Positions 43,153 through 50,766 of a stretch of 64,000 bases of DNA are shown here, piece after piece (position 1 is the stretch's first letter; each line of letters starts with the position of its first letter). Both the position numbers and the translations under genes were made by a program. Origin of the DNA: CAVQRB01 sp963715055 (GTDB lineage Bacteria > Pseudomonadota > Alphaproteobacteria > Rhodobacterales > Rhodobacteraceae); assembly GCA_963715055.1 (NCBI GenBank), contig CAVQRB010000005.1, forward strand, positions 1-64,000. The letters run 5' to 3'. The notes beneath the pieces were generated by a model that made no database searches, was not told the origin of the DNA, and saw only the letters and a list, made by a program, of their open reading frames with translations.

Positions 43153-43995
43153 TCAACGCCCTCCCTTCTTGGCGTGCCGCGAGCGCAGGATGAGCTTGCT
43201 GGACGCTTTGTTCTTGTTCCGGGTCTTTGCACCCTTGGTCGGCTTGCCCCAGGGCGTCACCGGGTGACGGCCTCCGGAGGTCCGGCCCTCACCACCACCG
43301 TGCGGGTGGTCGATCGGGTTCATGACCACACCGCGCACGGACGGGCGGATGCCCTTGTGGCGCATGCGGCCGGCCTTGCCGAAGTTCTGGTTGGAGTTGT
43401 CGGGGTTGCTGACGGCACCGACGGTGGCCATGCATTCCTGACGCACCATGCGCAGCTCGCCCGAGCTCAGACGGATCTGGGCGTAGCCACCATCGCGGCC
43501 GACGAATTGCGCATAGGTACCCGCAGCGCGGGCGATCTGCCCACCCTTGCCGGGCTTCATTTCGATGTTGTGGACGATCGTGCCGATGGGCATGCCGGAG
43601 AAGGGCATCGCGTTGCCCGGCTTGATGTCTGCCTTCTGGCTCGAAACCACCTTGTCGGCGACGGCCAGACGCTGGGGTGCGAGGATGTAGGCTTGCTCGC
43701 CGTCCTCATATTGCACCAGAGCGATGAACGCGGTCCGGTTGGGGTCGTACTCGATGCGTACCACCGTAGCGGTGACGTCGAATTTGTTGCGCTTGAAGTC
43801 AACGATCCGGTAGAGGCGTTTAACCCCGCCGCCTTTGCGGCGCATCGTGATCCGTCCGGTATTGTTCCGTCCGCCGTTCTTGGTCAAGCCTTCGGTGAGG
43901 GCTTTGACCGGGCGGCCTTTCCAGAGCTCCGAACGGTCGATCAGTACCAGCCCACGCTGGCCCGGCGTCGTCGGTTTATACGACTTGAGTGCCAT
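43153..43995 (-). CDS. rplB: 50S ribosomal protein L2
   Basis: The start at 43995 gives MALKSYKPTTPGQRGLVLID, 280 residues. The OB and SH3-like domains include GRNNTGRITMRRKGGGVKRL and KPGKGGQIARAAGTYAQFVG. The peptidyl-transferase-associated NPIDHPHGGGEGRTSGG motif, with its key His, is present. L2 joins the subunits and supports peptide bond formation. In the usual S10 order rplW precedes it directly; here 2.7 kb with two other genes intervenes, and rplB has its own promoter. Confidence 0.98.
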   Translation of the reverse strand: MALKSYKPTTPGQRGLVLIDRSELWKGRPVKALTEGLTKNGGRNNTGRITMRRKGGGVKRLYRIVDFKRNKFDVTATVVRIEYDPNRTAFIALVQYEDGEQAYILAPQRLAVADKVVSSQKADIKPGNAMPFSGMPIGTIVHNIEMKPGKGGQIARAAGTYAQFVGRDGGYAQIRLSSGELRMVRQECMATVGAVSNPDNSNQNFGKAGRMRHKGIRPSVRGVVMNPIDHPHGGGEGRTSGGRHPVTPWGKPTKGAKTRNKNKASSKLILRSRHAKKGGR

Positions 43996-44105
43996 GTTGT
44001 CTGTCTTCCGTTTTGCTAACGACGAGGCCCGGTGAAGGGTGTCCCGCCTATGGTATGAAGGCCCCCGTAGGTGCCCGGATTGGATGTCCTTTCGGACAAA
44101 CGGCA

Positions 44106-44127
44106 AGCCCCGGACGAATCCGGGGCC
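44106..44127 (-). terminator. GC-rich hairpin between the membrane-anchored protein gene and rplB
   Basis: AGCCCCGGA (44106-44114) pairs with TCCGGGGCC/T (44119-44127) over a CGAA tetraloop. On the minus strand only TTGCCGTTTG follows, so it is a weak terminator. It lies downstream of the predicted rplB promoter and would be in the rplB leader, so attenuation is possible. Confidence 0.6.
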
Positions 44128-44140
44128 TGGCCGATGGGGT

Positions 44141-44169
44141 CTGGTAGTGGAGTGTGGCAGGGAGGTCAA
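44141..44169 (-). promoter_or_regulatory. rplB: Predicted promoter of rplB-rplP
   Basis: On the minus strand TTGACC (44169-44164) and TACCAG (44146-44141) are 17 bp apart, in the gap between the gene at 44195-45181 and rplB. The leader to the rplB start at 43995 is about 140 bases. Confidence 0.6.
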
Positions 44170-44194
44170 GCCATCCCGCTCGTGAAATACGGCG

Positions 44195-45181
44195 TCAAAG
44201 GCTGTTCAGGAAGCGGACAAAGAAATTCGTGGGCTCTGGCTCCGGTGCGGGCGTGTACCGGGGCCTCCCTGCTACCCAGATCTCGATGCGGTCGGCCCCG
44301 GCGGTCACGTCGGAGAAGTCCCGCGCTTCTACCCCGAGCTTCTCGGCGATCTCGGCGGCTTGCTCGGCAGATGCGGCGTTGTAGTAGCGCAGATGCGTGG
44401 TCGAGACGTGGAACGCCTCGCGACCGACCTTGACCACCTCCGCGCCAGCCTGTTCGATCTCCCCAAGATAGCCGTTCATCCGGTCCCTCGAGACACCGCT
44501 CGGCGCATGCACATAGACCTGCGGCCTTTCCGTGCGGGCCTGCGCCGCGTCCGCGCCCGGGACGAAGGGCAAACTGCGCAGGGCTTTCGCCTCATCCGGA
44601 GCGATATCGGCGCGCATGTAGACGACATTGGTGATCTCAGGTGGCAGACGCGGGTCGGCAGATTGCGATATCGACGCCACGGCCGCGGGTGGAACATCCA
44701 CGAGATCGACGGTAGCGGGGGCCAGGGAAGCGGGGATCGGCGCCGGGGCGATGCTTGCGACCGGAGCAACGGAGGCAACCTGAGCGGGTTGCATCACGGC
44801 ATTCGCCGAGGCCGGCGAGGCGACCTTCGTTGCCGCGGCATCCGCCAGAAGCCACAGGCCGAGGACGGAACCCACGCCGAAGCCCATGCCGGCCGTGAAG
44901 ACAAGCGCAGGTCTCGTAATGTACTCTTTCAAGGCGATAGTACGTCTGCCTTCGGGCAGGTCAGGTTCAAGCGACACTTGTCTGTCGCTGGTGGAGGATG
45001 GGCAAGCGCCCGGAACCTGATCGGCTACCGCATTGGATTTGCCCTGCCGCGCAGCGATTGCCTGCTTTCGTTGGGCACGCGCGTCCACGAGCCGCCTCTG
45101 CCAGGTCTCCTGATCGAAGGGCAAGCTCCCGTTGCGCAGAACGGAGGTGCTGTCGCTTGTGTTATCTTCCGGTCCCGACAT
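44195..45181 (-). CDS. Membrane-anchored protein with LytR_C-like C-terminal domain
   Basis: GAGGT lies 7 bases before ATG 45181, giving 328 residues. A cytoplasmic part of about 90 residues precedes one membrane helix (ALVFTAGMGFGVGSVLGLWL). An Ala/Pro/Val-rich linker follows, then a periplasmic domain of about 130 residues with PQVYVHAPSGVSRDRMNGYL, GAEVVKVGREAFHVSTTHLR and YYNAASAEQAAEIAEKLGVE. The last block resembles the small LytR C-terminal/SPOR-like fold used in envelope proteins. The function is unknown. It sits between the VPLPA-CTERM gene and rplB. Confidence 0.75.
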   Translation of the reverse strand: MSGPEDNTSDSTSVLRNGSLPFDQETWQRRLVDARAQRKQAIAARQGKSNAVADQVPGACPSSTSDRQVSLEPDLPEGRRTIALKEYITRPALVFTAGMGFGVGSVLGLWLLADAAATKVASPASANAVMQPAQVASVAPVASIAPAPIPASLAPATVDLVDVPPAAVASISQSADPRLPPEITNVVYMRADIAPDEAKALRSLPFVPGADAAQARTERPQVYVHAPSGVSRDRMNGYLGEIEQAGAEVVKVGREAFHVSTTHLRYYNAASAEQAAEIAEKLGVEARDFSDVTAGADRIEIWVAGRPRYTPAPEPEPTNFFVRFLNSL

Positions 45182-45479
45182 GACATTGACCTCGCGATGA
45201 GACGAAATTCCGACGTCGCATTCGATTGACCATTGCCGCTGACATCTGTGCGGCGGTACGAACCCCTTACTGTCAGCAAGTTTCTCATGAAACTCGCCGC
45301 CATCAACCTTAAGTAGCATCGCGCCTTTCAGGAAGTCCAAGCCTGCAGGAAGACGGAAACAAGCGGACTTTCGCGCTCATTCAAGAGTTTTACCGAACCA
45401 TTGGCAGGCACATAAGGCGGATTGAAGAAGACAGTTCGTCAGGCAGAATACCAGAAAACCGATGTCCTACCAATGCAAA

Positions 45480-45506
45480 AGCCCCGGCGTCAAAGACACC
45501 GGGGCT
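45480..45506 (-). terminator. Duplicate copy of the rplW terminator, now ending the VPLPA-CTERM gene
   Basis: AGCCCCGGCGTC (45480-45491) pairs with GACACCGGGGCT (45495-45506) with one C-A mismatch, followed on the minus strand by TTTTGCATT. The true rplW terminator at 46677-46702 has the same stem size, the same mismatch position and the same TGCA flank, and lies at the same distance from the repeated rplW end. Confidence 0.88.
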
Positions 45507-45529
45507 TCGTTTTGATTGCTTCAAGAGTC

Positions 45530-45579
45530 TCAGAGGCCGGTGGACACGTCGATCGTGTTGCCGGCTTGCGGCGTCACAT
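45530..45579 (-). pseudogene. rplW: Remnant of the 3' end of rplW (second copy)
   Basis: A 43-bp stretch (45537-45579) matches 46735-46777, the end of rplW, with two mismatches. In frame it reads VDVTPQAGNTIDVSTGL and stops at TGA 45532-45530; rplW ends VTLEAGNTIDVSTGL. No start or upstream rplW sequence accompanies it. It follows the VPLPA-CTERM stop by about 20 bp and precedes a copy of the rplW terminator. It is a footprint of the event that inserted the VPLPA-CTERM gene. Confidence 0.85.
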
Positions 45580-45599
45580 CGACTGCCACCGCGCTGACA

Positions 45600-46322
45600 T
45601 CAGGAAGACTTGCGCCGTCTCGCAGCAAATAATCCACCCAGCGCTGTGAGCAGCATAAAGCCGGCGGCAGGCAGAGGGACAGGTGCCATTGTCACAAGGT
45701 TCTGGCTGCGGGGATCGGTTGCAGTGCTTTCAAGGAAAGTCAGGTTCCATTTCTTCCCGCCGCGGTAGTCCATGGCCGCACTCAGGAAAGTGTTGGCGGC
45801 TGACCTTACATCCTCGTTCTCCGTGCCGACCTGATAGAACTCACCTGCACCTTGCGAAACACTCCAGTCCGTATCATAAACGGCGTTCCACAGCGCAACC
45901 TGAAAACCAGCGGACGACACCGTGTTGACCAAGGCAGTGCTATAGCCTGCATCGAAAATCCGCTGTATACGATCAACGCCGGTGTACCCGCTACCATCAA
46001 TGGTCATCAAATCGACGCTGTTGCTGAATGGCGTGTCGGTCGTTTTGTATCCGTAATCTCTTTTCGGATAGATGTTTGCCAAAAGATCCAAGCAGAACAC
46101 GGTGAAACTCTCTAGAGTATCTTGGTCCTTCATATTGAAGGCCCCGGCATTGACATTGTTTTTTTCCGGAGTTTTCACATCCACCCGCTCAAAGCCAGAG
46201 CCAACGGCAGGGTTGTCATACCTCAGGGTCATCGTAGTTGCTGAAGCGGCACCCGCAGAAATCAGCGCCGCAAGCGCCGTTGCAGCAGCCAGCTTCACCG
46301 ATTTGTCAAAAACCATTCCCAT
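45600..46322 (-). CDS. VPLPA-CTERM sorting domain protein
   Basis: This 240-residue protein has a Sec signal (KLAAATALAALISAGAASA) after an AAAGG box 7 bases from the ATG. A body with FTVFCLDLLANIYPKRDYGY and AGFQVALWNAVYDTDW follows. The C-terminal tail at about residue 215 has VPLPAAG, a hydrophobic helix and RRRKSS: a VPLPA-CTERM signal recognised by an exosortase. The Cys in FCLDLL and the ALWNAVYD block are typical of secreted PEP-CTERM-type proteins thought to act in exopolysaccharide or surface structure. No exosortase is in the window. It lies inside the S10 operon, between rplW and rplB. Confidence 0.88.
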   Translation of the reverse strand: MGMVFDKSVKLAAATALAALISAGAASATTMTLRYDNPAVGSGFERVDVKTPEKNNVNAGAFNMKDQDTLESFTVFCLDLLANIYPKRDYGYKTTDTPFSNSVDLMTIDGSGYTGVDRIQRIFDAGYSTALVNTVSSAGFQVALWNAVYDTDWSVSQGAGEFYQVGTENEDVRSAANTFLSAAMDYRGGKKWNLTFLESTATDPRSQNLVTMAPVPLPAAGFMLLTALGGLFAARRRKSS

Positions 46323-46676
46323 AACTTAACCTTTCAAAGCCGCCTCACCACCCAGAGTACAAGCGAACCATAAACCCACCTCCAAAACCGGAGGCATACC
46401 CCTCGTTTATACCAGTACAATTCCGCCTCAAACAAGACACATTAAGGTCTCAAACAGGTGAAACCCCTAAAAAAACTCGGAGATTCAACTATAGATATCA
46501 ATAGATTGGGGAGAGCTCCGCTTCCTGACTTCCCGCGCTGGTGGCTTACAGCCATCAAGAGGCTGTTGTTTCGCAGGCGCTTTCTGAAAAGCGCGCCCGA
46601 AACCTCTGTGGTTCACCGAGGCTGGCAAACTGCGCGAAGCCAAACCGCCGGTACCCGCGGAGTTGAAAATGCAAAA
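46323..46676. other. Spacer upstream of the VPLPA-CTERM gene
   Basis: About 350 bp with lower GC than its surroundings. It contains the predicted promoter at 46406-46435 and the short hairpin CCTCC-AAAACC-GGAGG near 46378-46395 in the leader. The upstream half (46440-46660) shows no gene; an ORF opening at 46458 on the plus strand runs antisense into rplW and is rejected. Confidence 0.5.
46406..46435 (-). promoter_or_regulatory. Predicted promoter of the VPLPA-CTERM gene
   Basis: On the minus strand TTGTTT (46435-46430) and TATAAA (46411-46406) are 18 bp apart, about 85 bp before the start at 46322. Its -10 is more A/T-rich than those of the ribosomal units. No -24/-12 sigma-54 pattern is seen. 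Confidence 0.5.
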
Positions 46677-46702
46677 ACCCCGGCCTCTTTCGAGACCGGG
46701 GT
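46677..46702 (-). terminator. Intrinsic terminator after rplW
   Basis: ACCCCGGCCTC (46677-46687) pairs with GAGACCGGGGT (46692-46702) with one C-A mismatch, over a TTTC loop, and runs into TTTTTGCATTTTC on the minus strand. It lies 25 bp past the rplW stop and ends the rpsJ-rplC-rplD-rplW unit. Confidence 0.9.
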
Positions 46703-46727
46703 ATCCATCTGTTCAGACGGTAGAGCC

Positions 46728-47024
46728 TTACAGCCCGGTGGACACGTCGATCGTGTTGCCGGCTTCCAGCGTCACATAGGCTTTTTTCACGTCCTTGCGC
46801 TTGCCAAGCTGGCCGCGGAAACGCTTCTGCTTGCCTTTGGTGATCGTGGTGTTCACAGCCTTGACCTTCACACCAAATAGCGCCTCGACGGCCTCTTTGA
46901 TCTGGGGCTTGTTGCTCTCCATCGCCACTTCGAAGACCACGGCGCCGTTTTCGGACGTCATGGTCGCCTTCTCGGTGATGATCGGCTTGCGGATCACGTC
47001 GTAATGTTCTGGTTTCGCGCTCAT
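46728..47024 (-). CDS. rplW: 50S ribosomal protein L23
   Basis: This 98-residue protein has HYDVIRKPIITEKATMTSEN, NKPQIKEAVEALFGVKVKAV and the loop TTITKGKQKRFRGQLGKRKD, which reaches the exit tunnel and docks trigger factor and SRP. It ends LEAGNTIDVSTGL. The start overlaps rplD by 4 bases. It is the last gene of the first S10 unit because a terminator and inserted genes follow. Confidence 0.97.
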   Translation of the reverse strand: MSAKPEHYDVIRKPIITEKATMTSENGAVVFEVAMESNKPQIKEAVEALFGVKVKAVNTTITKGKQKRFRGQLGKRKDVKKAYVTLEAGNTIDVSTGL

Positions 47025-47638
47025 TTCAACCGAGCCTCCAGTGCTTCGATACCCGCCTTCGTGATCACCAGGGTGTCACGCTTGAGGATATCATATACGT
47101 TTGCGCCCATCGACGGCAGGATATCCAGACCTTCGATGTTGCGGGCGGCCTGTGCGAAGGTTTCATTGACGGAAGCTCCGTCGATGATCAGCGCGCGTTT
47201 CCAGCCCAGGTTCTTGACCTGCTTGGCCAGGGCGGCGGTCTTGCCGTCGCTGGCGGCCGCGTCGAGAATGACCAGTTCGCCCGCTTTCATCTTGGCCGAG
47301 AGCGCGTGGCGCAGGCCGAGTTTGCGGAACTTCTTGGTCAACTCATGGCCATGACTGCGCGGGGTCGGACCCTTGTAGATACCCCCCTTGCGGAAGATCG
47401 GCGCATTGCGGTCGCCGTGGCGTGCGCCACCGGTGCCCTTCTGGCGGTAGATCTTCTTGGTGGAGTAGCTGGTCTCCGAGCGTCCCTTGACCTTGTGCGT
47501 GCCGGCCTGCGCGTTGTTGCGCTGCCAGCGCACGACACGGTGCAGGATGTCGGCGCGCGGCTCGAGACCGAACAGCGCCTCGTCCAGATCTACCGAGCCG
47601 GCCTTGCCGCCGTCGAGTTTGATGACATCGAGTTTCAT
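47021..47638 (-). CDS. rplD: 50S ribosomal protein L4
   Basis: This 205-residue protein has the tunnel-lining arm KGRSETSYSTKKIYRQKGTG followed by GARHGDRNAPIFRKGG and PRSHGHELTKKFRKLGLRHA. The globular core has LVILDAAASDGKT and ALIIDGASVNETFAQAARNI. L4 also represses the S10 operon in E. coli; no such test was possible here. It overlaps rplC and rplW by 4 bases each. Confidence 0.97.
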   Translation of the reverse strand: MKLDVIKLDGGKAGSVDLDEALFGLEPRADILHRVVRWQRNNAQAGTHKVKGRSETSYSTKKIYRQKGTGGARHGDRNAPIFRKGGIYKGPTPRSHGHELTKKFRKLGLRHALSAKMKAGELVILDAAASDGKTAALAKQVKNLGWKRALIIDGASVNETFAQAARNIEGLDILPSMGANVYDILKRDTLVITKAGIEALEARLK

Positions 47639-48519
47639 GCGTCACCTTCTTTCTTGGTCTCGTCGAGGGTTTCGCTCTGGTCGCCTGCGGCTTCCTTGTC
47701 GGAGTCGATCGACGCCTCGGCAGCTTTCAGCGCTTCAGCTTCCTGTGCAGCCTGCTCTTCGGCCAGACGCTTGGCTTCTGCTTCTGCCTCTGCGGCGGCT
47801 GCTGCGGCTGCGGCGTCGGCAGCTTTGGCGGCTTCTTCAGCGGCGGATTTCAGGGCGGCGGGGAGAATTGCGTTCTCGGGGAAGGGCTTTTTAACCGCGT
47901 CCTTGACCGTAACCCAGCCACCTTTGGAGCCGGGAACGGCACCCTTGACCATGATCAGACCACGGTCCGCATCGGTGCGCACAACCTGAAGGTTCTGCGT
48001 TGTGACGCGGGCGGCGCCCATGTGACCGGCCATCTTCTTGCCTTTGAAGACCTTGCCCGGATCCTGACACTGACCCGTGGAGCCGTGCGAGCGGTGGGAA
48101 ATCGAGACACCGTGCGAGGCCCGCAGACCGCCGAAGTTGTGACGCTTCATCGCACCGGCAAAACCTTTACCGATCGAGGTGCCCGCCACGTCGACGAACT
48201 GGCCCTCGAAATAATGGTTCGCAGTGATTTCCTCGCCGACGCCGATCAGGTTGGCTTCGTCCACACGGAACTCCGCCACCTTGCGCTTCGGCTCCACCTT
48301 GGCCGCGGCGAAGTGGCCGCGCATGGCCTGAGATGTCCGCTTGGCCTTGGCCACACCGGCACCAAGCTGGACGGCGGCATAGCCATCCTTCTCGGGGGTC
48401 CGCTGGGCCACGACCTGCAGGTTGTCGAGTTGAAGCACGGTGACAGGGATCTGCCGTCCGTCTTCCATGAAAAGCCGGGTCATGCCGACTTTCTTTGCAA
48501 TAACGCCTGAGCGCAACAT
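47635..48519 (-). CDS. rplC: 50S ribosomal protein L3 with long Ala/Glu-rich tail
   Basis: The first 225 or so residues are a normal L3: MLRSGVIAKKVGMTRLFMED, GFAGAMKRHNFGGLRASHGV and SHRSHGSTGQCQDPGKVFKG with the methylatable Gln. GQVRTDADRGLIMVKGAVPG-like strands (VRTDADRGLIMVKGAVPGSK) follow. After FPENAILP a tail of about 70 residues rich in Ala, Glu and Lys continues to 294 residues, against about 210 in E. coli. The tail is low-complexity and probably a surface helix. L3 lies near the peptidyl transferase centre. Confidence 0.97.
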   Translation of the reverse strand: MLRSGVIAKKVGMTRLFMEDGRQIPVTVLQLDNLQVVAQRTPEKDGYAAVQLGAGVAKAKRTSQAMRGHFAAAKVEPKRKVAEFRVDEANLIGVGEEITANHYFEGQFVDVAGTSIGKGFAGAMKRHNFGGLRASHGVSISHRSHGSTGQCQDPGKVFKGKKMAGHMGAARVTTQNLQVVRTDADRGLIMVKGAVPGSKGGWVTVKDAVKKPFPENAILPAALKSAAEEAAKAADAAAAAAAAEAEAEAKRLAEEQAAQEAEALKAAEASIDSDKEAAGDQSETLDETKKEGDA

Positions 48520-48540
48520 ATCTGATACCCTCCCTGACGC

Positions 48541-48858
48541 TTACGATTGCAGCTTGATTTCGACGTCCACACCAGCGGCAAGGTCGAGCTTCATCAGCGC
48601 GTCCACGGTCTGGGGGGTCGGATCGACGATATCCAGCAGGCGCTTGTGCGTGCGGATCTCGAACTGGTCACGGGATTTCTTGTCGACGTGGGGGCCACGA
48701 AGAACGGTGAATTTCTCGATCTTGTTCGGCAGCGGAATCGGGCCGCGAACAGACGCGCCTGTGCGCTTGGCGGTGCTGACGATCTCCTGAGTGGAGGCGT
48801 CGAGCACCCGGTAGTCAAACGCCTTCAGGCGGATGCGGATGTTTTGGCTTTGTGCCAT
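48541..48858 (-). CDS. rpsJ: 30S ribosomal protein S10
   Basis: The start at 48858 gives MAQSQNIRIRLKAFDYRVLD, 105 residues. It has GPIPLPNKIEKFTVLRGPHV and DKKSRDQFEIRTHKRLLDIV, the S10 signature. S10 also serves in antitermination as NusE. It is first in the S10 unit, with a predicted promoter about 110 bp upstream, and is separated from tuf by a hairpin. Confidence 0.97.
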   Translation of the reverse strand: MAQSQNIRIRLKAFDYRVLDASTQEIVSTAKRTGASVRGPIPLPNKIEKFTVLRGPHVDKKSRDQFEIRTHKRLLDIVDPTPQTVDALMKLDLAAGVDVEIKLQS

Positions 48859-48962
48859 TTTCTTTTCCCTTGTGCGGGTCTCGAAACGGAGAGGAAGAGC
48901 GGCCTTATTGCGGCCCTTCATCGCGTCCTGGTGCCTGTGGGAAACGCTTCCTCAAAGGCAGA

Positions 48963-48985
48963 GGTGCCGGATATGACCCGGCACC
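48963..48985 (-). terminator. Hairpin between tuf and rpsJ
   Basis: GGTGCCGG (48963-48970) pairs perfectly with CCGGCACC (48978-48985) over a 7-base loop, about 27 bp past the tuf stop. On the minus strand only TCTGCCTTTG follows, so termination would be partial. It overlaps the predicted rpsJ promoter. Confidence 0.5.
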
Positions 48986-48996
48986 CCGTTTGTCCA
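48968..48996 (-). promoter_or_regulatory. rpsJ: Predicted promoter of rpsJ-rplC-rplD-rplW
   Basis: On the minus strand TGGACA (48996-48991) and TATCCG (48973-48968) are 17 bp apart. The spacer and -10 overlap the hairpin after tuf, a compact terminator-promoter junction. Confidence 0.5.
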
Positions 48997-49011
48997 GCGT
49001 AAGTTTGATGC

Positions 49012-50187
<1,176 letters not shown>

Positions 50188-50211
50188 GTCTTCTATCCTT
50201 CAGCGTATGGG

Positions 50212-50745
50212 TTATTTCTTTGAAGCGACCAGAGAGGCTACGAGTGCGTCTGCGTACCCCTGAACGGCCAATTTGTAGTCATTTTCGACAGATTGTGTGG
50301 TTGCGGCGCCAATAACGCCACCTGCGCGGAGCTGCCCCGAGTTGCCCCTGACCTCGGTCGGCGCAATGATGACCTCACCGGTCGCCGCATCGGTAACGGA
50401 AATGGTGCTGACAACGTAGCTTGTCCCGACGAGCGCGCGCTCGACGATGTCCGCAAGGTGTACCTCCTCGACAGTGACGTTGACGTTCGAAGGCAATCCG
50501 TTCGGGTTGGACACTGCACCCAGTTTCGTGGTCAGGGCAGCCGTCAGATCCGACGCGAGGCGCTTACGGCTTACACCGACGATTTGCCGGTTCGACGTGT
50601 TTTTCACAGTGCTCGTGTCGACCCGAACAGCGTTCAGCTTCAGCGGTCCCGTATCGGTTTTCGCGCGATTGATGTCGGTGACATTGCTGCACGCCGCGGC
50701 AAGAACCAGAAATCCGAGCCCGATGAATGTGCGTTTCGTAAGCAT
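50212..50745 (-). CDS. Putative lipoprotein between fusA and tuf
   Basis: This frame starts at 50745 (MLTKRTFIGLGFLVLAAACS) with a Lys/Arg N-terminus, a hydrophobic stretch and a lipobox-like AAACS, giving 177 residues. The start at 50757 is the alternative. The mature part has VDTSTVKNTSNRQIVGVSRK, LTAALTTKLGAV, an EEVHLADIVERALVGTSYVV block and a C-terminal helix with DYKLAVQGYADALVASLVAS. It is probably anchored in the envelope; the function is unknown. The gene is 22 bp from fusA and 24 bp from tuf, so it is likely co-transcribed with both. Confidence 0.75.
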   Translation of the reverse strand: MLTKRTFIGLGFLVLAAACSNVTDINRAKTDTGPLKLNAVRVDTSTVKNTSNRQIVGVSRKRLASDLTAALTTKLGAVSNPNGLPSNVNVTVEEVHLADIVERALVGTSYVVSTISVTDAATGEVIIAPTEVRGNSGQLRAGGVIGAATTQSVENDYKLAVQGYADALVASLVASKK

Positions 50746-50766
50746 GTTGTATCCCATCTCGTGTGC

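Noticed and set aside
46458..46880. Plus-strand 140-codon frame starting in the CTERM spacer
   Set aside because: Half of it is antisense to rplW, no homology is seen, and the ribosome site is not convincing.
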